From NCBI GenBank assembly GCA_938003835.1, contig CALKXJ010000002.1, positions 248,001-312,000 of the forward strand: a stretch of 64,000 nucleotides of DNA. The letters are read 5' to 3'. The position numbers were made by a program, and so were the translations under genes. Below are positions 24,501 to 32,246 of the stretch, in pieces. The stretch comes from an uncultured Bryobacteraceae bacterium (lineage in GTDB: Bacteria; Acidobacteriota; Terriglobia; Bryobacterales; Bryobacteraceae). Numbering within the stretch: position 1 is the stretch's first letter; every line of letters begins with the position of its first letter. The notes under the pieces were generated by a model. The model saw only the letters and a list, made by a program, of their open reading frames with translations. It was not told the origin of the DNA and made no database searches.

Positions 24501-24878
24501 GCCAACCCGAACACCAACGGAGCAGGCGGAAGCCGTCCGGACGTCAACGGGAACCCGGTGCTGCCCTCCAGCGAGCGCTCCATCCGCCGCTGGTTCAACA
24601 CGAGCGTCTTCTCACGGCCGAATGAAATCCGCTTCGGCAACGCCGGACGAAACATTTTGTTCGGTCCGGGACGGGTGAACTTCGACATGTCGCTATTCAA
24701 GCACTTCCCCATCTCCGAACGCTTCACGCTGGAGCTGCGCGGGGAGGCATTCAACATCTGGAATACGCCGCAATTCGGCTTCCCGGACGCCACCATCGGC
24801 TCACCGACCGCCGGCACGATCTCGAGCACGGTGGGCAACCCGCGCCAGATTCAGATCGGCACGCGGCTGGAGTTCTGA
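21525..24878 (+). CDS. TonB-dependent receptor, Oar-like, with N-terminal carboxypeptidase-regulatory domain
   Basis: 1117-residue outer-membrane protein. The start at 21525 follows AGGAGGT by 4 bases. Order: long signal peptide ending near PPLAAQ; a Cna-B/carboxypeptidase-regulatory-like domain (about 40-125, ELSGTVTDPTGAAVPNATVT); a plug domain with the characteristic LPLNGRNFVQL; and a large beta-barrel ending in Phe (TRLEF), the recognition signal for the BAM machine. This expanded Solibacter-type family is assumed to take up oligosaccharides or other large ligands. Genes for the phosphatase/glycohydrolase fusion and a Tat-exported hydrolase follow on the same strand, so it may import their substrate. 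Confidence 0.9.
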   Translation: MGSFKKPRGKTRVGYALPLTWSMLMLAVLSGAPPLAAQVATAELSGTVTDPTGAAVPNATVTAINAATGVVVRETLTSAGGEYVMTFLPPGTYTLTAEAPGFRKLQQTGVTLNVNQRARLDLRLEVGQVTETVEVQATAPLLESQSSSLGSVIGERFVSELPLNGRNFVQLAILTPGVNGTGYSTPGTIQSGTRPDDRRPGTEIFSNGNREGSNNFLYDGVDNNERLIQLIVYRPAVEAIREFKVQTNMFSADVGRNSGAVVDVITKSGTNEIHGAAFYFHRNSAMDAKNFFTRPGASVPPFRYNQFGFAVGGPIVRNRTFWFADYEGFRRSLLNTTTRTVPTLAMRQGDFSGQPNTIFDPLTTTPQGSGFVRTPFPGNRIPANRWDPVTAKLMNAYPAPQTPGLANNYVAELKQTQDWDQGDIRVDHQFTPNDNFFARYSIQHTTTFAPNTFPEVQIPGVSRKVGVGNEDSFAGPAFNPVQHAVASYVKVLSPRLVNDFRIGFNRFRLDYTDVSHVPGGKLGVELGVPNANGHPLQTVFPIFSPAGYTGVGHSRSLPIYRRSNTFQYTDNVTYTSGAHTLKFGATVIRRQITEYQTNRGNGRFNFSAAFTDSRQGGGTGHAMASFLLGYANLIEQDYTLAWTGQRGWEHGLYVADDWRINRRLTFNLGLRWEYFSPYTEVADRIANFDLATATMKIAGRDGVDRRLGMQRDFKNFAPRFGFAWRLMEHTVLRGGYGIFYNPNGNGGALMRLFRHVPFGPVYSVTPGDVFVGPRVSDGFPPPPEVDFRVAADPYGVVFSVPSYYTSAYAQQYNLTLQHEVAPWQMLFKVAYVGNLGRRLGTVYDYNQPEPGPGTVISRRPYGQIRPRLTSVNLAVSDGLSNYNALQVSVDKRFSHGFAMLLAYTWSHAIDTVGTEFGGGTGTPQDRRCRRCDRSNASFDLRHRATISWTYHLPFGKGRRWMSQGNVSEYLFGGWQLNGITTLQTGLPFTPSLANPNTNGAGGSRPDVNGNPVLPSSERSIRRWFNTSVFSRPNEIRFGNAGRNILFGPGRVNFDMSLFKHFPISERFTLELRGEAFNIWNTPQFGFPDATIGSPTAGTISSTVGNPRQIQIGTRLEF

Positions 24879-24901
24879 GACGCACCTTCCGCCGGGCCGC
24901 A

Positions 24902-26797
24902 ATGGAACAAGAGAGTCCATTGAGGGGTTATGAGTCGCAACTGAAGGCGGCAATCGAAGCGGCTCTTGCTGCGGGAAGATTCTTGAGACAAGCCTTCCAT
25001 GCGGGGCGCGATGGAGTGGACGCCGAGGCGGAACATCTCATCCGGACCATTTTGGTCGAAAGTTTTCCGGATTACGGTTACTGCGGCGAGGAAACGGGGG
25101 AGTCGGGGCCACGGAACGGAAATCAGCACCTCTGGCTTGTCGATCCATTGGATGGAACGAGCGCCTTTGCCCAGGGGTGGCGCGGGCCGTCGGCATCGAT
25201 CGCGCTGCTCAGAGCGGGCAAGCCGGTCCTCGGTGTGGTTTATGCCTTCTGCTGGCCTGACGACGAGGGCGAGCTGTTCGCCTGGGCTGAAGGGATGCCG
25301 CACCTGGTGCGAAACAATCGCACGGCGCCCTTGCGCCACGATGCTCCCGACACCGTCGCTCTCTCACAGAATGCCGACAAAAAGGCTCGCCTGAATGCGG
25401 AGCTGACGGCGCCGTACCGCTTCCGCAACGTGGCCAGCATCGCCCTGCGCCTGGCGCTGGTGGCCGCCCGTGAGGTCCGCGCCTGCAACTCGCTCCACGC
25501 TCCGGTGGGCTGGGACTACGCCGCCGGGCATGCCTTGCTCCGTGCCGCGGGTCTGGAACTGGTGGACGAAAATGGACAGCCGGTTGTCTACACGCCCGCT
25601 GGCGCCAGCGCGTGCGGGGGCTTCTGCACCGGCGGTCCGCCGGAGCTCGCCCGCGAGCTCTCTCGGCGTGACTGGCGAAGACTCTCTTGCGAGCCGGGCG
25701 ATCCTGAAGAGCCTCACGATCTGTGCCGTCCCAGTCGCCAGAGGCTCGTCTCCGACGCACCTCTTCTGCGGCGTGCCCAGGGGTGCCTGCTGGGCCAACT
25801 TGCCGGCGACGCACTGGGCTCGCTGGTCGAGTTTCAGACGCGAGAATCGATCGCCGCATGCTACCCGGAGGGCCTGCGGCTTCTGGCGGACGGCGGCACC
25901 TACCAGACCATCGCCGGCCAGCCGACCGACGACTCCGAGATGGCGCTGATGCTGGCCCGCTCCCTCTTGGAGGCGGGCGGTTACGATCCTGAGGTCACCG
26001 CCAGGGCGTACCGCTGGTGGTACGACTCCGGGCCATTCGACATTGGCACCACCGTCAGGACCGCGCTCGCTGCGGGCGGGTTCGATCCGGCTCGCAAATC
26101 GGGCTCGTTGGCTGCCGCCTGCCGCCGGGCCGCCAACCATGGCAGCAAGGCCAACGGCGCCCTGATGCGGGTCTCGCCCCTTGGCATCCTGGGCGCCGGG
26201 GCCTCACCGGAGCGCGCCTCCCGCTGGGCGGACGAGGACGCGCAGCTCACCCACCCGAATCCCGAATGCCGCCACGCCAATTCGATCTTCGCCGCCAGCC
26301 TCGCCTTTGCGATCCGCGAGGGTGCGGATGCGCGCGCAACCTATGAGTTCGCTCTGGCCGAAGCCCGGCGCATCGAGGCGGAGGCGAACGTCCGGCACGC
26401 ACTGGAGGCGGCGCGCCGGGAGCCGCCGCGGAGCTACACCAGCCAGCAAGGCTATGTCCTCATCGCGTTCCAGAACGCGTTCTTCCAGGCGCTTCATGCG
26501 CCCTCGCTCGAAGAGGGCGTCGTCAACACCGTCATGCAGGGTGGAGACACCGACACCAACGGCGCCATCGCCGGTGCGCTGCTCGGCGCCATCTACGGGC
26601 GCCATGCGATCCCGTTCCAGTGGTTGGATCGGGTGCTCACGGCGAGGCCGATCCGGAGCCTGGCGGGCGTCCTGCGCCCTCGGCCGAAAGCCTTGTGGCC
26701 CGTGGATGCGTTGATTCTGGCAGAACAACTGCTCTGGCTCGGAAAAAATCATGCAATGACGGAGCCTGCGCCAGGACCCAAGCGGCAACGCCGTTGA
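24902..26797 (+). CDS. Fusion of inositol-monophosphatase-family phosphatase and ADP-ribosylglycohydrolase
   Basis: 631 residues, cytoplasmic (no signal). N-terminal domain (about 1-250) is an IMPase-superfamily phosphatase with all metal motifs: GEETGE (62-67), DPLDGTSAF (81-89) and WDYAAGH (204-210). C-terminal domain (about 288-615) is an ADP-ribosylglycohydrolase (DraG/ARH fold) with GDALGS (302-307), TDDSEM (342-347) and GGDTDTNGAIAGALLGA (548-564), the Mg-binding triads of active enzymes. No stop or frameshift separates the two. The combination suggests sequential removal of a phosphate and a ribosyl or glycosyl group from one metabolite. The gene begins 23 bases after the TonB receptor and ends 26 bases before a Tat-exported hydrolase-like gene. 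No Shine-Dalgarno is evident at the ATG. Confidence 0.85.
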   Translation: MEQESPLRGYESQLKAAIEAALAAGRFLRQAFHAGRDGVDAEAEHLIRTILVESFPDYGYCGEETGESGPRNGNQHLWLVDPLDGTSAFAQGWRGPSASIALLRAGKPVLGVVYAFCWPDDEGELFAWAEGMPHLVRNNRTAPLRHDAPDTVALSQNADKKARLNAELTAPYRFRNVASIALRLALVAAREVRACNSLHAPVGWDYAAGHALLRAAGLELVDENGQPVVYTPAGASACGGFCTGGPPELARELSRRDWRRLSCEPGDPEEPHDLCRPSRQRLVSDAPLLRRAQGCLLGQLAGDALGSLVEFQTRESIAACYPEGLRLLADGGTYQTIAGQPTDDSEMALMLARSLLEAGGYDPEVTARAYRWWYDSGPFDIGTTVRTALAAGGFDPARKSGSLAAACRRAANHGSKANGALMRVSPLGILGAGASPERASRWADEDAQLTHPNPECRHANSIFAASLAFAIREGADARATYEFALAEARRIEAEANVRHALEAARREPPRSYTSQQGYVLIAFQNAFFQALHAPSLEEGVVNTVMQGGDTDTNGAIAGALLGAIYGRHAIPFQWLDRVLTARPIRSLAGVLRPRPKALWPVDALILAEQLLWLGKNHAMTEPAPGPKRQRR

Positions 26798-26823
26798 ATC
26801 TGCTACCGTCCCTGGTTGGGTCC

Positions 26824-29421
26824 ATGAACCGCAGGGAATTCCTTCTCGGGGGCGCCGCATTCTGCGCCCTCAGCCGCGGCTCCGCCGCTCCGCCCATTCC
26901 GGAGCCGCACTTCCCCAGCCGCCTCTACCAGTACGTCTGGCGGAACTGGGAGCTCGCCAATACTCCCCGCCTGGCCCAGGTAATCGGCGCCCGCGAAGCC
27001 GACATTCTCGAACTCGGCGCCTCGATGGGTCTTCCCCCGAAGCGGCCGCTGGGCGAGGATCAGCTCCGGCGCCTCTACATCACCGTCATCCGCCAGAACT
27101 GGCACCTGTTGCCGGAGGAGCAGATCATCGCGCTGCTCGGCTGGGACCGCGAAAAGTTCGCCTTCACGCTCAAGGAGGACGATTTTCTCGACCATAAGCT
27201 CGGGCCGAAGCCGGATTGTCCCAGGCTGGTTTGGGAGGCGCCGCCGCCCGAGCACCGGCGCCAGGCGGCGCGCATCCGCGACATTCTCCGGCAGACGCTC
27301 GGCCGCGAGCTCGGCGAGGCGGGCGAGGAAGCTTTCGCGTTCGTGCGGCAACTTGCTTCCACCCAATTGCGCCCCTTGCGCGAGCGCTCGCGGCGTCCCT
27401 CCGCCGCCGAGGTCGACCTCACGCGCGGATGGAGCATCCGCGCCCCGCAACAGGAGCCGCTGGCCGGCGCTGCCCGCCGCTTCGCGCAATATCTGCGCGC
27501 GGCGATGGAGGTTGAGGTTCCGCTGGGCGATACGGGACGGGCCATCCGCTTCGCTCTCGACCCCCGGCGGCTGGGCGGCGCCGAGGATTTCGAAGTCGAG
27601 GTCGGAGAGGAGGAGATCCGCATCAGCGGCGGGGCCGAGGCGGGCCTGCTCCGGGCCCTCTACTGGCTCCAGGACGAGATGGAGCTTCGCGCCGGGCCGT
27701 TTCTCGAAAAGGGCGTCCACCGCCGCGCCGCCGTCTGGCATCCTCGCTTCTCTTACTCCTACGTAGCGCTTTACGGCGACCCGTTGCTTGAGCCGGAGGT
27801 CGATCCATTTCCCGAGGGATACCTGGAGAAGCTCGCGCGCTCCGGCGCCGACGGCGTCTGGATGCAGGCGGTCCTGCACACGCTGGCGCCGGCGAAGCAG
27901 TTTCCGGAGTTCGGCGCGGGCTGGGAGCGGCGCCTGGAGAGACTGGCCGTGCTGGTGGAGCGCGCCGCCCGCTACGGGATCAAGATTTACCTTTACCTGA
28001 ACGAACCGCGCGCCATGCCGGCCGCGTTCTTCGAGAAGCACCCGGAGATTCGCGGCAGCCGTTACCAGGATCTTTATGCCATGTGCACCAGCGTGCCCGC
28101 GGTGCGCACCTGGATCGCGGACGCCATCGCCCACGTCACCGGGCACGTCCCCGGTCTCGGCGGGTGGTTCACCATCACCATGTCGGAGAACCACACCAAC
28201 TGCTTTTCGCACGGCGGAGCCTGGGGAGGGGGCGCCCCCTCGGCGAAGGATTGCCCCCGTTGCTCTCGGCGCACCAGTTGGGAGGTTCTCGCCGAGCTGA
28301 TCAAGACCTTCCGCGACGGCATCCGCAGCCGAAGCGAGACGGCCGAGCTGATCGTTTGGGACTGGGGTTGGGGCGATGAGCTGGCTCGAAACCTTATCCC
28401 GCGGCTGCCGGAAGACGTTTACTTCCAAAGCATCAGTGAATGGGAGGCGCCGGTGCGCCGCGGGGGCGTCGAGACGCGCGTCGGCGAGTACTCGATTTCG
28501 GTGGTTGGCCCCGGCCCCCGCGCCACGCGCAACTGGGACCTGGCCCGAAGGCACGGCCTCAAGACGTCGGCGAAGGTCCAGTTCAACGTTACCTGGGAGA
28601 TCTCCGCCGTCCCTTACGTTCCCGTGCCCCACCTGATCGCCGAACACTGCGAGAATCTGCGCCAGGCCGGCGTCTCCGGGCTGATGCTTTCCTGGACCTG
28701 CGGCGGGTATCCATCGCCCAACATGGAGGTGGCGAAAGCTTTCTTCTTCGATCCGGCCAAACCGGCTGCGGAGGCCATCCTGGAAGTCGCCCGGCGGCGC
28801 TTCGGCGAGGCGGCCGCCGCAGATGTAGTCGAGGCCTGGCGGTGTTTCAGTGAAGCCTATCGCGAGTATCCTTACGGCGTGGCGATCTACATCATCCCCA
28901 CCCAGCACGGACCGGCAAACCTCTTGCGGTTCGAACCGACAGGCCACCGGCCCGGCATGATCCTCTTCCCGCACGATGACGTCAAAGCCTGGTGCGGCCC
29001 CTACCCGCCCGAAATCGTGGCGTCCCAGTTCGCCAGGATGGCCTCGATGTGGGAGGAAGGGCTGGTGGCGCTACGCCGGGTCGCCGGGAAGATTTCACCG
29101 CAGAAGAGGCCGGCGCTCGAGGCCGAGCTCGCCGTCGCCGAGACCTGCCGGAACCACTTTCTGAGCACGGCCCACCAGGTGGAGTTCTACGTCCTGCGCG
29201 ACAGGCTGAGGGAAGAGCCCGCGCGGCGGGACGAGATCATACGGCGCATGCGGGCCCTCGCGGAGGCCGAACTCGAGGTGGCGCGCCGGCAGTATCCGAT
29301 CGCCCGGCGCAACTCGACCATCGCCTTCGAAGCCTCGAACCACTACTACTACCGGCCTCTCGATCTGGCGGAGAAGATCCTCAACTGCCGGCGCCTGCTC
29401 GATCACGAGCTCGTCCTCTGA
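26824..29421 (+). CDS. Tat-exported glycoside-hydrolase-like protein (DUF4838/GH67-like)
   Basis: 865 residues from the ATG at 26824. A Tat signal (MNRREFLLGGAAFCALS) opens the protein. A region of about 280 residues of unknown fold is followed by a TIM-barrel glycoside-hydrolase-like part with SGADGVWMQAV, YLYLNEPRAMP and MSENHTNC (453-460), then CPRC (477-480), a likely structural metal site. It shares this S-E-x4-C ... CPRC layout and several flanking blocks with the C-terminal half of the giant protein at 4973-9727. Relationship to DUF4838/alpha-glucuronidase-like families is suggested by the cysteine pattern. A Glu in the SEN motif is a candidate acid/base. Probably acts on a glycan outside the cytoplasm. 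Confidence 0.7.
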   Translation: MNRREFLLGGAAFCALSRGSAAPPIPEPHFPSRLYQYVWRNWELANTPRLAQVIGAREADILELGASMGLPPKRPLGEDQLRRLYITVIRQNWHLLPEEQIIALLGWDREKFAFTLKEDDFLDHKLGPKPDCPRLVWEAPPPEHRRQAARIRDILRQTLGRELGEAGEEAFAFVRQLASTQLRPLRERSRRPSAAEVDLTRGWSIRAPQQEPLAGAARRFAQYLRAAMEVEVPLGDTGRAIRFALDPRRLGGAEDFEVEVGEEEIRISGGAEAGLLRALYWLQDEMELRAGPFLEKGVHRRAAVWHPRFSYSYVALYGDPLLEPEVDPFPEGYLEKLARSGADGVWMQAVLHTLAPAKQFPEFGAGWERRLERLAVLVERAARYGIKIYLYLNEPRAMPAAFFEKHPEIRGSRYQDLYAMCTSVPAVRTWIADAIAHVTGHVPGLGGWFTITMSENHTNCFSHGGAWGGGAPSAKDCPRCSRRTSWEVLAELIKTFRDGIRSRSETAELIVWDWGWGDELARNLIPRLPEDVYFQSISEWEAPVRRGGVETRVGEYSISVVGPGPRATRNWDLARRHGLKTSAKVQFNVTWEISAVPYVPVPHLIAEHCENLRQAGVSGLMLSWTCGGYPSPNMEVAKAFFFDPAKPAAEAILEVARRRFGEAAAADVVEAWRCFSEAYREYPYGVAIYIIPTQHGPANLLRFEPTGHRPGMILFPHDDVKAWCGPYPPEIVASQFARMASMWEEGLVALRRVAGKISPQKRPALEAELAVAETCRNHFLSTAHQVEFYVLRDRLREEPARRDEIIRRMRALAEAELEVARRQYPIARRNSTIAFEASNHYYYRPLDLAEKILNCRRLLDHELVL

Positions 29422-29430
29422 GCGAGTGCT

Positions 29431-29444
29431 CCCGCTATCGCGGG
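29431..29444. terminator. Small GC hairpin between convergent genes
   Basis: CCCGC (29431-29435) and GCGGG (29440-29444) pair around TATC, between the end of the hydrolase-like gene and the end of the CoA-binding gene. No U-tract on either strand. Confidence 0.3.
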
Positions 29445-29899
29445 TACGCGCCGGTGAGCTTGAGCAGCGAGGCGTGAACGCGGTGCAGCAGCGAGGCGCC
29501 CTCGAAGAACATCCACGGGCAGTAGCCGGGCACGACGGCGATGCCTCTCTGCTCACAGAAGGCGACCGCTTGCTCGTCGACTGCGCCACGGCCCACCGCC
29601 CGGTACATCCACACGCGCGGGATGCCCGCGGCGGCGCACTCCTCGACCAGCGACCAGGTGAGCCGCGCCGGCGTCAGCAGCAGCACGCCCTCCACGGGTG
29701 GTGTGATTTCGCGGAGGCTTCGGGCGCAAGGCCGCCCTTCGATCTCGGCGGCCACGGGATGCACCGGCACCATGTCGTAGCCGCGCTTAAGGAACTCCCG
29801 GAAGAGCATCCGGCTGAAGTCCCGCCCATTTCGCGACACGCCGGCCATCGCCAGGCGCCGCTGGCGGAGGAAATCCTCGATCCGCTGGAATGCGCTCAT
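29435..29899 (-). CDS. CoA-binding domain protein
   Basis: 154 residues forming one CoA-binding (Rossmann-like, succinyl-CoA synthetase alpha-type) domain: AMAGVSRNGRDFS, YDMVPVHPVA and a C-terminal GYCPWMFF stretch. Start at 29899 is supported by AGGAGG 8 bases upstream; an upstream GTG overlaps that site. Standalone proteins of this family are widespread with unknown roles in acyl-CoA handling. Divergent from the TPR operon at 29945. Confidence 0.8.
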   Translation of the reverse strand: MSAFQRIEDFLRQRRLAMAGVSRNGRDFSRMLFREFLKRGYDMVPVHPVAAEIEGRPCARSLREITPPVEGVLLLTPARLTWSLVEECAAAGIPRVWMYRAVGRGAVDEQAVAFCEQRGIAVVPGYCPWMFFEGASLLHRVHASLLKLTGAYPR

Positions 29900-29932
29900 G
29901 CGGGGCACCTCCTGGGTTTCAGGCTAGCAGGC

Positions 29933-29938
29933 TAGACT
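29933..29938 (+). promoter_or_regulatory. -10 box, putative leaderless start of the TPR operon
   Basis: TAGACT ends 6 bases before the ATG at 29945; the intervening AAAAGT carries no ribosome binding site. Confidence 0.35.
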
Positions 29939-29944
29939 AAAAGT

Positions 29945-31159
29945 ATGTGGGCCGCCCTGGCCGGCGCCGTCCTGCTTCTGCTCCAGGCCGACCCTGCCGC
30001 ACGCGGACTCCAAGCCCTGGAGGCGGGCAATTACGCGGAGGCGGCCGAGGCGTTCGAGCAGGCCGTCGCGCGAGATCCGGACGATTACGCCGCGCATTTC
30101 CACCTCGCCTTCGCGCGGACGATGCTCGGCGAGCGAGACCGGGCGATCTCCGGCTACCGCAAAGTGCTCGAGCTCAAGCCGGGGCTCTATCAGGCGCAGC
30201 TCAACCTGGGAATCCTGCTGCTCGAGGCCGAACAGCCTGCCGAAGCGCTCCCGCTTCTCAAGGCGGCGGCGGCGCAACAGCCAGACCAGTTCCAGCCCAA
30301 CTACCACCTGGCACGCGCGCTCGATGCCGTGGCCGACGATGCCGGTGCCGAGGAGCAGTTCCGAAAGGCGGTGGCCATTGACCCGAAGAGCGCCCCGGCG
30401 CGGATCGGCCTGGGCCGGGCGCTGGCCAACCAGCTCAAGTTCGACGAGGCGCTGGCGGCTTATCGGGAGGCGGCCGGCCTCGACCCGGAATTCCGGGGTT
30501 ATCTGATCGAACTGGCGGCACGCCTGGAGGAGAAAGGGCACGCTGAGCGGGCCATCGCGCTATACCGGGAATGCCCGCCGTCGCCCGAGGTGGACGAACG
30601 GCTGGGGAACCTCTTGCTCGAGGCCGGCAAGGTGGAGGAGGCGCTGCCGCACCTGGAAGCGGCCGTGAAGGCTTCGCCGACGCCGGCCAATCAATTTCTG
30701 CTGGGGGTTGCCTATCTCAAGAGCAAGCGGCTCGAGGAAGCCGCGCCGCTGCTCGAGGCGGCCCGGCAGGCGCGCCCCGACGATCTTCGCCTGCGGCTCA
30801 CCTACGGGCGCCTGCTCCGGGACCTGAAGAGATACTCGGCCGCGGCCGGGGAGTTCCTCGCCGCCGTCAGGCTCGCCCCGGACTCCAAGGAGGCCTGGAG
30901 CGAGCTGGCCGGAATGCTGGTGCTGCTGGACAACCGTCCCCAGGCGCTCGCGGCGCTCGGCCGGCTCGAAGCGCTCGAGCCCGGCAATGCGGCCGTACAC
31001 TTCCTCCGCGCGATGCTGCTCGACAAGGACAAGCAATACGGGCCGGCGCTCGCCAGCTATGAAAAATTTCTGGCGATGAGTGCGGGAGCGTATCCGGAGG
31101 AAGAGTTCAAGGCCCGGCAGCGGATCAAGGTGATCCGCAGGGAACTCGAGCGGCGATGA
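29945..31159 (+). CDS. Secreted or periplasmic TPR-repeat protein
   Basis: 404 residues made almost wholly of tetratricopeptide repeats (about nine to ten, from residue 15 to 390; e.g. AHFHLAFARTMLGERDRAIS) after a short hydrophobic N-terminus (MWAALAGAVLLLLQA) that may be a signal peptide or anchor. TPR arrays bind partner proteins, but no catalytic domain is present. The stop overlaps the next ATG (ATGA), so it is coupled to two small exported helical proteins, which could be its partners. Confidence 0.85.
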   Translation: MWAALAGAVLLLLQADPAARGLQALEAGNYAEAAEAFEQAVARDPDDYAAHFHLAFARTMLGERDRAISGYRKVLELKPGLYQAQLNLGILLLEAEQPAEALPLLKAAAAQQPDQFQPNYHLARALDAVADDAGAEEQFRKAVAIDPKSAPARIGLGRALANQLKFDEALAAYREAAGLDPEFRGYLIELAARLEEKGHAERAIALYRECPPSPEVDERLGNLLLEAGKVEEALPHLEAAVKASPTPANQFLLGVAYLKSKRLEEAAPLLEAARQARPDDLRLRLTYGRLLRDLKRYSAAAGEFLAAVRLAPDSKEAWSELAGMLVLLDNRPQALAALGRLEALEPGNAAVHFLRAMLLDKDKQYGPALASYEKFLAMSAGAYPEEEFKARQRIKVIRRELERR

Positions 31160-31602
31160 TCCGCTGGCCGTTTTCGCTCGTCCTGCTGGCGTTTGCGCAC
31201 TTCGGGGCAGCGCTCGCCGAGGCCGATCTCGAGGCGGTGCGGGCGGAGAAGAGGCTGGAGAGACGCGCGCGGCTGGCGCTTCAGAACGCCGACCGCATGA
31301 TCACGGCGGCACGCGAGGCCTATCAGGGCGGCGACGCCACGGCCGTGCGTTCCGCGCTCGAGGAGGTCGCCGCCTCCGTCGAGCTCTGTTATCAATCTCT
31401 GAAGGAGACCGGCAAGGACCCAAGGCGCAACTTCCGGCATTACAAGCACGCGGAAATCACCACCCGCCAGCTCCTGCGCCGGCTAGGCGGCTTTCGCGAC
31501 GAGATGAGCTATCTCGACCGCGAGTTGATCGAGCCCGTCATCGAACGGGTCGAGCGGGTCAACAAGGACCTGCTCCACGACATCATGGGAGGGCGGAAAT
31601 GA
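31156..31602 (+). CDS. Secreted alpha-helical protein of unknown function
   Basis: 148 residues; signal peptide (MIRWPFSLVLLAFAHFGAALA) followed by charged helical sequence without Cys or obvious motifs. The middle gene of a three-gene unit with overlapping ATGA junctions on both sides, between the TPR protein and another helical secreted protein. I do not recognise the family. Confidence 0.75.
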   Translation: MIRWPFSLVLLAFAHFGAALAEADLEAVRAEKRLERRARLALQNADRMITAAREAYQGGDATAVRSALEEVAASVELCYQSLKETGKDPRRNFRHYKHAEITTRQLLRRLGGFRDEMSYLDRELIEPVIERVERVNKDLLHDIMGGRK

Positions 31603-32246
31603 ACAGGGGTATTCTCGCCGGGATGGTGTGCGCCGGCGTGTTGCTGGCGGCCCAAGGCCGGGACTTTCTCACCACCGACGAGGCCGATCAGATCCGGTTG
31701 GTGCAGGAGCCGAATGCGCGGCTGAAGCTCTACGCCCAGTTTGCCGCTCAGCGCATCGACATGATCGAGCATCTGCTGGCCCGGGAGCGACCCGGCCGGA
31801 CCAACCTGATTCACGAAGCGCTCGAGGATTACATCAAGATCATCGAGACCATCGATACCGTGGCCGACGACGCGCTGCTGCGCGGCGAGCGGATCGAGGA
31901 GGGCATCGCCGCGGTCGCCGAGGCCCAGGAGAAATTCCTCGCGGCGCTCAAGAAGGTCCAGGCGGCGGCCCCGCGCGACATGGCACGCTATCGCTTCGCG
32001 TTGGAAAACGCCATCGAAACCACCCAGGACAGCCTCGAGATCAACCGGGAGGACCTGCGGGAGCGCTCCGCCCAGGCTGCCGAGCGCGAGAAGCAGCAGC
32101 GGAGGCGTCTGGAGGAGCTGATGACGCCGGAAAGTGTGCGCGAACGCCGCACCGAAGCCGAACAGATGCAGAAGAAGGAGGAGGAGCACAAGCGCAAAGC
32201 GCCGACGCTCTACCGCAAGGACGAAAAAAAACCCGAGCAGCCCTAG
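31599..32246 (+). CDS. Secreted coiled-coil protein of unknown function
   Basis: 215 residues; signal peptide (MNRGILAGMVCAGVLLAAQG), then helical segments and a highly charged coiled-coil tail (about 135-205, EREKQQRRRLEEL) ending in KDEKKPEQP. Last gene of the TPR unit. Its TAG stop lies in the palindrome CTAG (32243-32246), whose complement is also the TAG stop of the convergent GGDEF-like gene. Function unknown; a scaffold or periplasmic stress role is only a guess. Confidence 0.75.
   Translation: MNRGILAGMVCAGVLLAAQGRDFLTTDEADQIRLVQEPNARLKLYAQFAAQRIDMIEHLLARERPGRTNLIHEALEDYIKIIETIDTVADDALLRGERIEEGIAAVAEAQEKFLAALKKVQAAAPRDMARYRFALENAIETTQDSLEINREDLRERSAQAAEREKQQRRRLEELMTPESVRERRTEAEQMQKKEEEHKRKAPTLYRKDEKKPEQP

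Noticed and set aside
26803-28974. Minus-strand frame of 723 codons opposite the Tat-exported hydrolase-like gene
   Set aside because: Antisense shadow; the plus-strand frame has a Tat signal and homology to another protein in the window.
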